Source of the DNA: Candidatus Omnitrophota bacterium
GTDB taxonomy: Bacteria > Omnitrophota > Gorgyraeia > B26-G9
Assembly: GCA_018817165.1 (NCBI GenBank)
Contig: JAHITY010000006.1
Coordinates: 1-54,934 of the forward strand
Direction of reading: 5' to 3'
Length of the DNA: 54,934 nucleotides
Shown here: positions 36,028-43,042 of the stretch, one piece after another
How positions within the stretch are numbered: position 1 is the first letter of the stretch
How the letters are laid out: every line of letters begins with the position of its first letter
The notes under the pieces: generated by a model
What the model was told of the DNA's origin: nothing
The model's input: only the letters and a program-made list of their open reading frames with translations
The model's database searches: none
Position numbers and translations under genes: made by a program

Positions 36028-36052
36028 TACCGCTTATCGAGGATTTTGTCAA
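36024..36052 (-). promoter_or_regulatory. Consensus sigma70 promoter of the tetR-glgE-treS operon
   Basis: On the minus strand a perfect TTGACA (36052-36047), a 17-base spacer and TATTAT (36029-36024), about 65 bases before the tetR ATG. It is the best -35 box found in the window. With the operator on top it should be strong and tightly repressible. Confidence 0.8.
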
Positions 36053-36204
36053 TTACTTTTTCATTTCGAAATTTATTACCCGAGTATTCTGATAAGTTTT
36101 CTCTGAGAAATAATTACCCCCATGATAGATACTTTAAGCTGCTCTATCTGAAGAATCATAGCCTTTGCCCTTATTCAAACAGACTGATTAACCCGAAATT
36201 AAAA

Positions 36205-36239
36205 ACAGCCAATAGATCATTTTTCTGTCCATTGGCTGT
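36205..36239 (-). terminator. Rho-independent terminator after the 153-aa lipoprotein gene
   Basis: A 12-base stem (36205-36216 with 36228-36239, one A/C mismatch) is followed on the minus strand by TTTTTAATTT. It closes the transcript of the lipoprotein gene after an unusually long 140-base tail. Bases 36060-36200 hold nothing evident. Confidence 0.7.
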
Positions 36240-36280
36240 AAACTATTAGCCCGTCTAATTACCTTGGGCTATGCAATCTT

Positions 36281-36340
36281 TTATTTATTACAAGAACCGC
36301 AGCTTATAAAGGAGCCTCCCAACTGACTTGTTGCCCCTAT
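36281..36340 (-). other. Possible short peptide frame ending ISCGSCNK without a standard start
   Basis: Downstream of the lipoprotein gene and before its terminator, an AGGAGG ribosome-like site (near 36346) is followed within a few bases by an open frame of 19 codons ending SFISCGSCNK-stop. The first in-frame codon after the site is ATA; there is no ATG, GTG or TTG in a suitable place. The CxxC tail and the ribosome-like site make it look coding, but it may be chance. Confidence 0.2.
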
Positions 36341-36378
36341 CCCCTCCTAATATTGCAATTCAGTTTATGCCCTTATTC

Positions 36379-36840
36379 TTAAATATTTTTCTTTAATTTT
36401 GCCCAGGTTCCCCGGCCGACAACTCCATCAACTTTCAGATTATTCTTACGCTGAAATTCCTTAATCGCTGCTTTTGTTTTAGGACCAATTTTACCATCAA
36501 CATTCCCATTATAAAATCCTGCTTTTTTTAAAGCTGCTTGCACTTTACTTACTGTAAGTCCATTAACTTTGATAATATCATCATCCTGGCCATTTGACTT
36601 AGCTTTTTTATTCACTTTTTTGGCTGATATTTCGGAATTTTTCTGTCTTGAATTTTCTTTTACAGTTTTCCTTAACTCATTACGCATACTCACAATTTCC
36701 CGATCTTTTGCATTTAATTCATCTTCCAAAAAATCTATTCGGCTCTGCAGGCTCTGGAGATCTGGATTTACATTGTTTTGAGTAGTAGCGCATCCAGACA
36801 AAATAAAACAGCAAACAATTAAAATTAAATTTTTAGCCAT
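36379..36840 (-). CDS. Peptidoglycan-binding lipoprotein, copy A
   Basis: A 153-residue lipoprotein. The lipobox LSGC (Cys16) follows a short hydrophobic stretch (ILIVCCFI). Residues 25-65 form a coiled coil (LQSRIDFLEDELNAKDREI), then comes a Lys/Asn/Ser-rich linker, then a PG_binding_1 domain (about 92-150; VQAALKKAGFYNG, IGPKTKAAIKEFQ, VDGVVGRGTWAKL). It should be anchored in a membrane and touch peptidoglycan. A close paralogue lies at 37974-38432, with the Gln-rich gene between them. Its own TTGCCTAA promoter lies about 50 bases upstream. Confidence 0.88.
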   Translation of the reverse strand: MAKNLILIVCCFILSGCATTQNNVNPDLQSLQSRIDFLEDELNAKDREIVSMRNELRKTVKENSRQKNSEISAKKVNKKAKSNGQDDDIIKVNGLTVSKVQAALKKAGFYNGNVDGKIGPKTKAAIKEFQRKNNLKVDGVVGRGTWAKLKKNI

Positions 36841-36880
36841 TATAACTCCTATTGTTGATGGTTATTTAACAGACATTTAT

Positions 36881-36909
36881 ATTGTATATCAGGATAGGGG
36901 CTTAGGCAA
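36881..36909 (-). promoter_or_regulatory. TTGCCTAA/TACAAT promoter, copy 4 (lipoprotein A)
   Basis: TTGCCT (36909-36904), a 17-base spacer and TACAAT (36886-36881) within TATACAATA, 41 bases before the lipoprotein start. Confidence 0.7.
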
Positions 36910-36980
36910 GAAATTAGAAAACCTATACTCAAATTTTATATTTTGCATAACCAGTGATCAATAGTATCAACTAACATAAA

Positions 36981-37012
36981 AAAAGGGCAATACATTTTAG
37001 TATTGCCCTTTT
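36981..37012 (-). terminator. Rho-independent terminator of the Gln-rich repeat gene
   Basis: A perfect stem AAAAGGGCAATAC/GTATTGCCCTTTT with a six-base loop is followed on the minus strand by more T. It lies 21 bases after the stop of the 180-aa gene. Confidence 0.9.
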
Positions 37013-37032
37013 AACCGATAAATATTTACTGA

Positions 37033-37575
37033 TTAATGTTTTGCGTTATTTCTCAGAGAACTTTGATCTTGATTACGATCATAAACCTGTTCCTGGGCCT
37101 GAGCCTGAACCTTTATTCTTTGCCCTTGAAAATTCATTTGTTGCATTTGGGCCTTTTCCTGCGCTTTTACCTGGGCTTTAGCCTGACTCTGTTGCTGTTT
37201 CATTTCTTGTTTCTGCACTTGCATTCCTTTAGCTTCCATTGCCTGAGTCTTTGCCTCAACTCTTGCTTGAGTCTTTGCCTCAACTCTTGCTTGAGTCTTT
37301 GTTTCAGCTTTTATCTGTGCTTTGGACTGGATCATTTCTTGATTCTGTACTTGCATTCCTTTAGCTTCCATTGCCTGCGTTTTTGCCTGGACTCTTGCTT
37401 GAGTCTTTGTTTCAGCTTTTATCTGTGCTTTGGACTGGATCATTTCTTGATTCTGTACCTGTGAAGCAGATTGAACTTGTTTAAGCTGCGGTACTTGCGC
37501 TTCTTGTGCACAAGCAACTGATAAATTAATTAATAATACAGAAATAATTGCGAATAAACCAACATATTTTTTCAT
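37033..37575 (-). CDS. Exported Gln/Lys/Ala-rich repeat protein
   Basis: A 180-residue protein with a signal peptide (about 1-23, ending SVACAQ). The rest is low-complexity and almost free of aromatic residues. Two copies of a unit beginning NQEMIQSKAQIKAETKTQAR and ending MEAKGMQVQ follow each other (36 and 44 residues), nearly identical at DNA level; the second has an extra TQARVEAK. The composition predicts a long helix or coiled coil in the periplasm. It stands between two peptidoglycan-binding lipoproteins and has its own promoter and terminator. An envelope spacer or Lpp-like role is a guess. The 142-codon frame on the opposite strand is a Leu-rich shadow. Confidence 0.8.
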   Translation of the reverse strand: MKKYVGLFAIISVLLINLSVACAQEAQVPQLKQVQSASQVQNQEMIQSKAQIKAETKTQARVQAKTQAMEAKGMQVQNQEMIQSKAQIKAETKTQARVEAKTQARVEAKTQAMEAKGMQVQKQEMKQQQSQAKAQVKAQEKAQMQQMNFQGQRIKVQAQAQEQVYDRNQDQSSLRNNAKH

Positions 37576-37713
37576 TTCATTTCCTCCTAATATATTTTAT
37601 AATAATAAAGTAATTCTACAATAATATCCCTGATCAACTTACTCCATCTATGCGCCCGATTCCTCCCTTCTTTATGAATTTTTAAATTAATATCCCATTT
37701 TTAATTATATTAA

Positions 37714-37742
37714 AGTATACCTTAATATAAAAAAATTTGCAA
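37714..37742 (-). promoter_or_regulatory. Promoter of the Gln-rich repeat gene (TTGCA/TATACTTTAA type)
   Basis: TTGCAA (37742-37737), a 17-base spacer ending GG, then TATACT followed by TTAA. It matches the promoters before the exported helicase and the HD-GYP gene in hexamers, spacing and the bases after the -10, but not in the CATATGG block. The rest of 37576-37973 holds a leader and the terminator below. Confidence 0.6.
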
Positions 37743-37869
37743 ATTATCCTATATTCGCCTTAATCAAAAAATTTAAATAATTATTTTGAGTCAAAACTAA
37801 CTATTAATTATGCATCTACGCTTTATTCTTCATACCTAACAATATACAAGATAATCACTTAAAGAAACA

Positions 37870-37899
37870 GGCTCGGACAAATTAGGATTTATCCGAGCC
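37870..37899 (-). terminator. Terminator after lipoprotein copy B
   Basis: GGCTCGGA/TCCGAGCC form an eight-base GC-rich stem, followed on the minus strand by TGTTTCTTT. It lies about 75 bases after the stop of the 152-aa gene. Confidence 0.65.
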
Positions 37900-37973
37900 T
37901 AGAATCAAACAGCTATATTCTTAACCATTAAATCAATACGCCTAGTACATTTTAAACATTTATTATTTACTTT

Positions 37974-38432
37974 TTAAGTATTTTTTCTTAGTTTTGCCCA
38001 TGTCCCCTTACCCACAACCCCATCAACTTTCAAATTATTCTCTTGCTGAAAGGCTTTAATCGCTGCTTTTGTTTTTGAACCGATTTCCCCATCAATCTTC
38101 CCCTGATAAAAGCCCGCTTTTTTTAAAGCAGATTGAACTTGCTCGGCAGTCACACCGCTAACTCTAATAATCTCTCTATTTTCATCAGGATTAACTCCAG
38201 TTTGGGGTTTAGCACGCTTAGTTACTTTCACCGCATCATTCTGCTTCGCAATATATGCCTGCTTAACCTGCCTTAATTCATTTTCCATCTTTTCAATTTT
38301 ATAATCTTTTGTTTTTACCTCAGCCTCTAAATCATCAATCCGGCTCTGCATCGCTAAATTTGATGTTCCCCGCGTAGTAGCGCATCCCGATAAAATAAAA
38401 CAACAAACAATTAAAATTAACTTTTTAGCCAT
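37974..38432 (-). CDS. Peptidoglycan-binding lipoprotein, copy B
   Basis: A 152-residue paralogue of the lipoprotein at 36379-36840. It has the same start (MAK-LILIVCCFILSGCATT), a coiled coil (SRIDDLEAEVKTKDYKIEKM), a charged linker and a PG_binding_1 domain (VQSALKKAGFYQGKIDGEIG, VDGVVGKGTWAKLRK). Signal and C-terminal domain are much better conserved than the linker. It lies 86 bases after the OmpA-LysM gene with no promoter seen between them, so it is probably the second gene of that transcript. Confidence 0.88.
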   Translation of the reverse strand: MAKKLILIVCCFILSGCATTRGTSNLAMQSRIDDLEAEVKTKDYKIEKMENELRQVKQAYIAKQNDAVKVTKRAKPQTGVNPDENREIIRVSGVTAEQVQSALKKAGFYQGKIDGEIGSKTKAAIKAFQQENNLKVDGVVGKGTWAKLRKNT

Positions 38433-38518
38433 TAAGTCTCCTACTATTATTACTTATTAGATACAAATTTATAATCTCTCCCCGGCTTTAATCCCGGCTG
38501 AACTTCATACCTGCATAG

Positions 38519-39514
38519 TTATTCAATAGGAATAATGATTTTCTGTCCAACTTTTAATTTATTCGGATCTTTAATTGTATCTTTATTTAGCTCATAAAGA
38601 TATTTCCAACGATAACCAGCGCCCAGTTCCTTTTGCGCTATTTTAGACAAAGTATCATTTTTTTGAATAATATAATCTCGGGTTGATACTTTAACCTCGG
38701 TCTCGACATTTACCTCTTTTTCGATAATATATTTCCCCTCTTCAAGCACCGTAGCCTCTTCAATTTCCGTAGCATCCTCTAGGCGTGCCTGTTCCTTGGC
38801 TGGAATCATAACTTCTTTAACTTCGGCAACCATAAATTGAGCATTCCTATCTCTTTGCATACCCTCTAAATCATTTATCGGCGCAACTGCATCAAGTTTT
38901 CCCCGGCTTACAATCAGAATTCTCTCTTCCGGGATGCCTTGCTCAAGTAAATAAGTTTTAACACTTTCCCCTCTTTTTTTGCCGAGTCTCATATTATATT
39001 CATCAGTTCCCCGTTTATCACAATTACCGGTCAGCAAGATGCTTGCTTCTGGATTATTACTCAAACTTTTTACGGTTTGATCTAAAACAGGATAATGATC
39101 TTCCCTCAGCTGAGCTTTATTATAATCAAAGTAGATCTTTACATTCTTTATGATTTTCTTAATCAGTAATGATGGCTTTAATTCCTGAACCTCTGTTTCG
39201 ACTATCGGCGCATATTCATCCGCTTTATAATCAAAAATTATCTTATTAACAAATATATATCCCCGATTCCCCCAAGGCCTGACTTGCCCGGGTTCTTTTG
39301 GCCACCACCAATACCCACTGCGTTCCTGATCTTTGAATACACCTGGTTTTGAATCACTCGGCCACCACTGAAATTGATCCTGCATATCAAGTATTTCTTG
39401 TTTAACTTCTCCCTTAGGCGCTTGCTCTGTCATGGCAATTTTTGTAAAAACAAGCGAACCTAAAAAATAAAATATTAGATTCAAAATTAAAAACACATTT
39501 CTTTTATTATTCAT
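38519..39514 (-). CDS. OmpA-family protein with C-terminal LysM domain
   Basis: A 331-residue envelope protein with an N-terminal signal or anchor (about 5-28), a Trp-rich stretch (QWWPSDSKP, SGYWWWPKEP) of unknown role, an OmpA peptidoglycan-binding domain (about 118-235; IYFDYNKAQLREDHYPVLDQ, GNCDKRGTDEYNMRLGKKRG) and, after a charged linker, a LysM domain (about 283-331; YIIQKNDTLSKIAQKELG, PNKLKVGQKIIIP). Two separate wall-binding domains suggest firm anchoring between membrane and peptidoglycan. The gene upstream is about 640 bases away, and a TTGCCTAA promoter lies about 270 bases upstream. Confidence 0.9.
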   Translation of the reverse strand: MNNKRNVFLILNLIFYFLGSLVFTKIAMTEQAPKGEVKQEILDMQDQFQWWPSDSKPGVFKDQERSGYWWWPKEPGQVRPWGNRGYIFVNKIIFDYKADEYAPIVETEVQELKPSLLIKKIIKNVKIYFDYNKAQLREDHYPVLDQTVKSLSNNPEASILLTGNCDKRGTDEYNMRLGKKRGESVKTYLLEQGIPEERILIVSRGKLDAVAPINDLEGMQRDRNAQFMVAEVKEVMIPAKEQARLEDATEIEEATVLEEGKYIIEKEVNVETEVKVSTRDYIIQKNDTLSKIAQKELGAGYRWKYLYELNKDTIKDPNKLKVGQKIIIPIE

Positions 39515-39781
39515 ATTACCCTCATCTTTCCTACTTTAAAAATTTTTCAAATTAAACCTATAGTAAACAACCGTAACTCTCCTCCAATAAAATACGCAAA
39601 AATCCAAGCATCCAGCTCCATAAAGCAAGCTCAGTTTTCCTCCGTTTCTCCTTGCCCCCAAAAGGCAAGATTAAAAATATCAAAAAGTTTCAGATTTGCT
39701 TGATTCTATTTTCCCTAAACACAAATAACTTTATTTTTTTGTTAGGATCATTGCAAATTAACTATTACTTATTTAGCTTAT

Positions 39782-39810
39782 ATTGTATAACTTTAACAGC
39801 TTTTAGGCAA
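39782..39810 (-). promoter_or_regulatory. TTGCCTAA/TACAAT promoter, copy 5 (OmpA-LysM)
   Basis: TTGCCT (39810-39805), a 17-base spacer and TACAAT (39787-39782) within TATACAATA. The leader to the OmpA-LysM ATG would be about 265 bases. No other gene is seen in 39515-39846. Confidence 0.6.
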
Positions 39811-39846
39811 GATTTATAAGATTTTGAGTTTTGGAGTTCCTTCCCC

Positions 39847-40147
39847 TTATTTTATATATAAAAACTTTGGCAAGAATGTTAAAATTAGCAGCTTATCATT
39901 TATCTGCTCCAACATCTTAGCCGCTACTTCTTTTAGCGAATTTTTACCGCTTATCCGCGTAGATCCATATTAGCAAGAAACTCTGTATTTATTATATCTA
40001 AAAAATCCTCCAGCCCAGAAAACTCGGTTAATAGCGCAGAAGGAATTGATTTTTCATCTTTATTTATTGCTTGAGAGTTAAAAGCCCCTTGCAAAATATC
40101 TGAATTAATCTAATTGCAGTTATTTTAAATAAACTCTTCATAAACAT
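39847..40147 (-). pseudogene. Decayed gene with an LSP/-AI-type signal peptide
   Basis: Just after the stop of the HD-GYP gene, ATG at 40147 (or 40141) opens MFMKSLFKITAIRLIQIF, which matches the hydrophobic core with Gln of the exported family, then stops after 27 codons. A second frame continues with LQGAFNSQAINKDEK...LTEFSGLEDFLDIINTEFLAN, and a third with SGKNSLKEVAAKMLEQINDK to a stop at 39847. Read across two frameshifts this gives one protein of about 100 residues. It is either a broken family member or a remnant of a longer one. A real short peptide of 25-27 residues is the alternative. Confidence 0.45.
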
Positions 40148-40156
40148 TATCTTTCT

Positions 40157-42136
40157 TTATATCGCCTGTCCAAGCAATTCAAAACTCGTTTTTTTTAATT
40201 CTACTTTTCTGGGTCTAAAAAAATTATCCGCAATTGGAATACTCACTTCAAGCCTCAATCCTTTATTCAACTCAGGATCCTCCACAATTCTAGAACGCCA
40301 GCCTTTCTCGGATTTAGCCTGATAGAAAACTCTGTATTTACCATGCGCGCTCATCTTTACTTTTCCCTTAAATTTTGCCACTACCAAACTAATTAATTCC
40401 CACAATCTTGTTTTTCCCAAAACGATTTCCCCGTTTGCTAAAGACTTAATCCCTATTTTGGGCTCAACATCCGCCAAATCAGATCCATAACCGTTATCCT
40501 GGATAATAAATCTAACTCTGTCCTTTTGCACAATACGAACAATAACCGCGGCACTGCCTTCACCATATTTAAGCGTACTGCGGATTATTCCATCTAAGAT
40601 AAGATCCGTGTTTTCCTGACCCAACAAAACTCCTAATTCCCAAAAACCATGAACCTGATTCCCTTCTTTTCCAAACAAATAATCCCTTTCAAAACGTTTT
40701 GCTTTTACTCCTTTTAATTTCCTAAAATTAGATAATGCCTTTTCCGCTATAACCGGGTTATCCGATAAAGCCATTTCCATTAAACTTTCCTGTGTAAGAA
40801 TATCATTTAAATTGATTTTTCTCCGTAATGCTTTTACAAAAGCATCGACTACTTCAGGGCAAACCTGTAATTCTTTGCTTGCCTGAAGCTTTTCAATCGC
40901 CTGCTCAAAAGAATAGCCTTTTCGATTTTCATGATAAGGCCGATCAGAAGTAATCGCATCAAAAATATCAGCCACAGCTAAAACTTTAGCAATCGCGGGT
41001 ATTTTATCACAAGTCAATCCATAATAACCTCTTCCGTCAAGGCGTTCATGGTGAAGCACTATTCCTTTTTCAATTTTATCCAGATCAACAAATCTACTTA
41101 AAATATCTGTAAACAGCACATCTCCAACATATAATGTTTTTAAATATTTCATAGCCAAAGATGTATGTGTTTTTATCGTTTTAAATTCTTCATCCGTTAA
41201 TGGCCCTGGTTTATTTAAAATATGGGCAGGAATACTGATTTTACCAACATCATGCAGGATGGCCGCCACTTGATACTCGAATTTCTGCTTCTCGCTTAAC
41301 CCCAACTCTTCGGCGATCATCAACACATATCTTTTAACCCGCAAAACATGCCCTCCGGTATATAAGTCTTTGGCTTCAATCTGATTTGCTAATTTTATAC
41401 ACGCCGCTAAAAAAGCCGTTTTTTGATCTTTAAACTTAAGAGCATCTTCCATCTTTTTTTCTTGTTTATTAAATATTTCCTTTACTAACGTAATATCATC
41501 TTCCGTAAATCCATCGGCTTTATTAACCAACTCCAAAACACCAATAACCTTGCCTCCAATCTCTATCGGAAAACACAATAAGTTATGAGTTTTAAGGTCA
41601 GTAAATTTATCCACTGCCCGGGACATTTTATTTATCATTTTCTGCTCGTTTGCGATAATCGATTTTTTTTGCGCGAGCACCATTCCGCTAATTCCCACAT
41701 CAGAGGGAATACCTAAATATTTTAATTTGCCTGAAGCCGGACCAGTAAAGTATGCAAAATTCAAAAAAGGTTCTTCTCTGTTTTTCAATAATATAGATCC
41801 ATAAGGCGCTTTTGTTTTTTTAATACATAATTTCATGAATGTTTTAAATATAATGTCAATGTCCGGTTTTTCTTCTCCCAAATCTTCAACAAACCCGGAA
41901 AAAGCAGTATCCACTAAGCGCGCAATATCCTGATTAAGATCGCTGACTTCAGGCCCTGAAAAACAACTCTGCTCAGTCAATAGTTTCTCTTGCTCAAGTA
42001 AATAAGCAGATTTAATTAAACTATGATTAATGTTTAAAGCTGGCGAAAGAGTACTATAATCCGCGCACAAACCAGCATTTGTGCTTAGAAATATCTGAAG
42101 CATTATAATAGAACTTATTTTTAATATTTTGTTCAT
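40157..42136 (-). CDS. Exported GAF-HD-GYP protein with C-terminal GHKL-like domain, LSP/-AI family
   Basis: A 659-residue protein with a signal peptide (about 1-25, core SIIMLQIFLS), STLSPALNIN (28-37), a GAF domain (about 90-225), an HD-GYP domain (about 250-440; H263, HDVGK 295-299, HHERLDGRGYYG 362-373) and a GHKL-like region (about 500-636; DNGYGSD 547-553, ending RLEVSIPI). The C-terminus is GQAI. HD-GYP enzymes hydrolyse cyclic di-GMP, and the metal-binding residues look complete; the GYP motif reads GYY. Both the GAF ligand and c-di-GMP are normally cytoplasmic, so an export signal here is strange. It shares its promoter type with the exported helicase operon. Confidence 0.8.
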   Translation of the reverse strand: MNKILKISSIIMLQIFLSTNAGLCADYSTLSPALNINHSLIKSAYLLEQEKLLTEQSCFSGPEVSDLNQDIARLVDTAFSGFVEDLGEEKPDIDIIFKTFMKLCIKKTKAPYGSILLKNREEPFLNFAYFTGPASGKLKYLGIPSDVGISGMVLAQKKSIIANEQKMINKMSRAVDKFTDLKTHNLLCFPIEIGGKVIGVLELVNKADGFTEDDITLVKEIFNKQEKKMEDALKFKDQKTAFLAACIKLANQIEAKDLYTGGHVLRVKRYVLMIAEELGLSEKQKFEYQVAAILHDVGKISIPAHILNKPGPLTDEEFKTIKTHTSLAMKYLKTLYVGDVLFTDILSRFVDLDKIEKGIVLHHERLDGRGYYGLTCDKIPAIAKVLAVADIFDAITSDRPYHENRKGYSFEQAIEKLQASKELQVCPEVVDAFVKALRRKINLNDILTQESLMEMALSDNPVIAEKALSNFRKLKGVKAKRFERDYLFGKEGNQVHGFWELGVLLGQENTDLILDGIIRSTLKYGEGSAAVIVRIVQKDRVRFIIQDNGYGSDLADVEPKIGIKSLANGEIVLGKTRLWELISLVVAKFKGKVKMSAHGKYRVFYQAKSEKGWRSRIVEDPELNKGLRLEVSIPIADNFFRPRKVELKKTSFELLGQAI

Positions 42137-42284
42137 TCTGATTTAAATACCCTATCCTAAAAAATTACCTGTTCCCCACGCCATATTATTTTTCCCAGCC
42201 TTCATCATTCTGCTAAGCAGTTTTAATAACTTCAGAATTAATAAATAGTTACATCAATTAATCAAAGAAAAAGAAAAGCGTTAA

Positions 42285-42313
42285 AGTGTACCATATGATT
42301 AATTTTTCTGCAA
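42285..42313 (-). promoter_or_regulatory. Promoter of the exported HD-GYP gene (TTGCA/TAYACTTTAA type)
   Basis: TTGCAG (42313-42308), 17 bases ending CATATGG, then TACACT followed by TTAACGCTTTT. It is nearly the same as the element at 11298-11326 over more than 30 aligned bases. The leader to the ATG is about 145 bases and contains a small CTGCTTAGCAG palindrome. Confidence 0.65.
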
Positions 42314-42440
42314 AAACAAAAAAAACCTAAAAGCGTTAACTATTTGTAATTAAATAAGATATATCAACAACTCGCTATTTTTTCAATTATAATAAGGTTG
42401 AAAAAGTTTTACAACGAAATATTAATACCCAAAATAAAAA

Positions 42441-42471
42441 CGCGGCACTTAAAAATTAAACTAGTGCCGCG
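42441..42471. terminator. Rho-independent terminator, T-rich on both sides
   Basis: CGCGGCACT/AGTGCCGCG form a perfect nine-base stem. On the minus strand it is followed by TTTTTATTTT, and on the + strand by CTTTTTTAT. It ends the transcript of the decayed gene copy at 42509-42851 and insulates the HD-GYP promoter. Confidence 0.85.
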
Positions 42472-42508
42472 CTTTTTTATGAATATTTAAACTTAAAATT
42501 ATTTCTTA

Positions 42509-42851
42509 CTAATTACCAGTATATGACGCTGGTATATAAAAATCATATCCGCCTATACAGGCACTGATCGCGTAAAACGATATGTCAATAAAACGCTCCC
42601 AAGCTCCAGGTTGTCAATAATTATTTATACTATAAGCCACACTCCAATAAAGATCGGTCATAATTCCATTGTCCCAAAGAAAGTCTCCAGATTCAGTATT
42701 CAATATTACGTGTCCAAGATTATTAATCCCTACTGCCTAAGATGCTTCACCTAACATTTTCAAATCAATGATTTCGTATTCAGCGGCAAAAATATTTAGG
42801 TTAAGTAATAAAAAAAGTTATAATTGCGAAGGTAAATATATTGTTTTTCAT
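42509..42851 (-). pseudogene. Deleted and frameshifted copy of the giant GH2-like gene
   Basis: This copy keeps three pieces of the 2465-aa gene next door. First comes the start (MKNNIFTFAIITFF, then a stop where the intact gene reads on as a signal peptide), with the AAEYEI block just after. Next is one HAF-type unit (VGINNLGHVILN, FLWDNGIMTDLYW). Last is the final stretch (WERFIDISFYAISACIGGYD, then FYIPASYTGN-stop), against WERFIDTSFYAIAACTGGYD in the intact gene. Everything between is gone. It also has the same 5' leader with the same hairpin. It is a clear remnant of a former tandem duplication. Confidence 0.85.
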
Positions 42852-42891
42852 CTGTATTTCCTTTATATTTATGGATGATTAGTTAAAAAAA

Positions 42892-42922
42892 ATTGCTATG
42901 GAATATAGCTTTCCATAGCAAT
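42892..42922 (-). promoter_or_regulatory. Leader hairpin of the decayed copy
   Basis: ATTGCTATGGAA/TTCCATAGCAAT form a perfect 12-base stem, followed on the minus strand by eight T. A TATAAT (42934-42929) lies just upstream, so a transcript would begin at the hairpin itself. The same arrangement stands before the intact gene (50481-50523). It looks like a terminator placed between promoter and gene, that is, an attenuator or a 5'-protecting hairpin. Confidence 0.6.
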
Positions 42923-42983
42923 GCATAAATTATAACTGATTCTCACCAGAATTTCCAGCATTTTAGTAGAAAAGCATATAAAA

Positions 42984-43016
42984 GGGGAAATAACTTATAT
43001 TACTAAGTCATTCCCC
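42984..43016 (-). terminator. Terminator of the giant GH2-like gene
   Basis: GGGGAAATAACTTA pairs with TAAGTCATTCCCC (one A/C mismatch), followed on the minus strand by TTTTAT. It lies about 27 bases after the stop of the 2465-aa gene. Confidence 0.75.
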
Positions 43017-43042
43017 CTAAGTTAAATATTATATTTTAAAAA

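Noticed and set aside
37200-37460. Repeats that could be taken for a CRISPR array
   Set aside because: They are in-frame coding repeats of the Gln-rich protein without unique spacers.
37036-37464. 142-codon Leu-rich open frame on the + strand
   Set aside because: It is the complement of the Gln/Lys/Ala repeat gene, which has a signal peptide, promoter and terminator; the Leu/Phe richness is the shadow of Gln/Lys codons.
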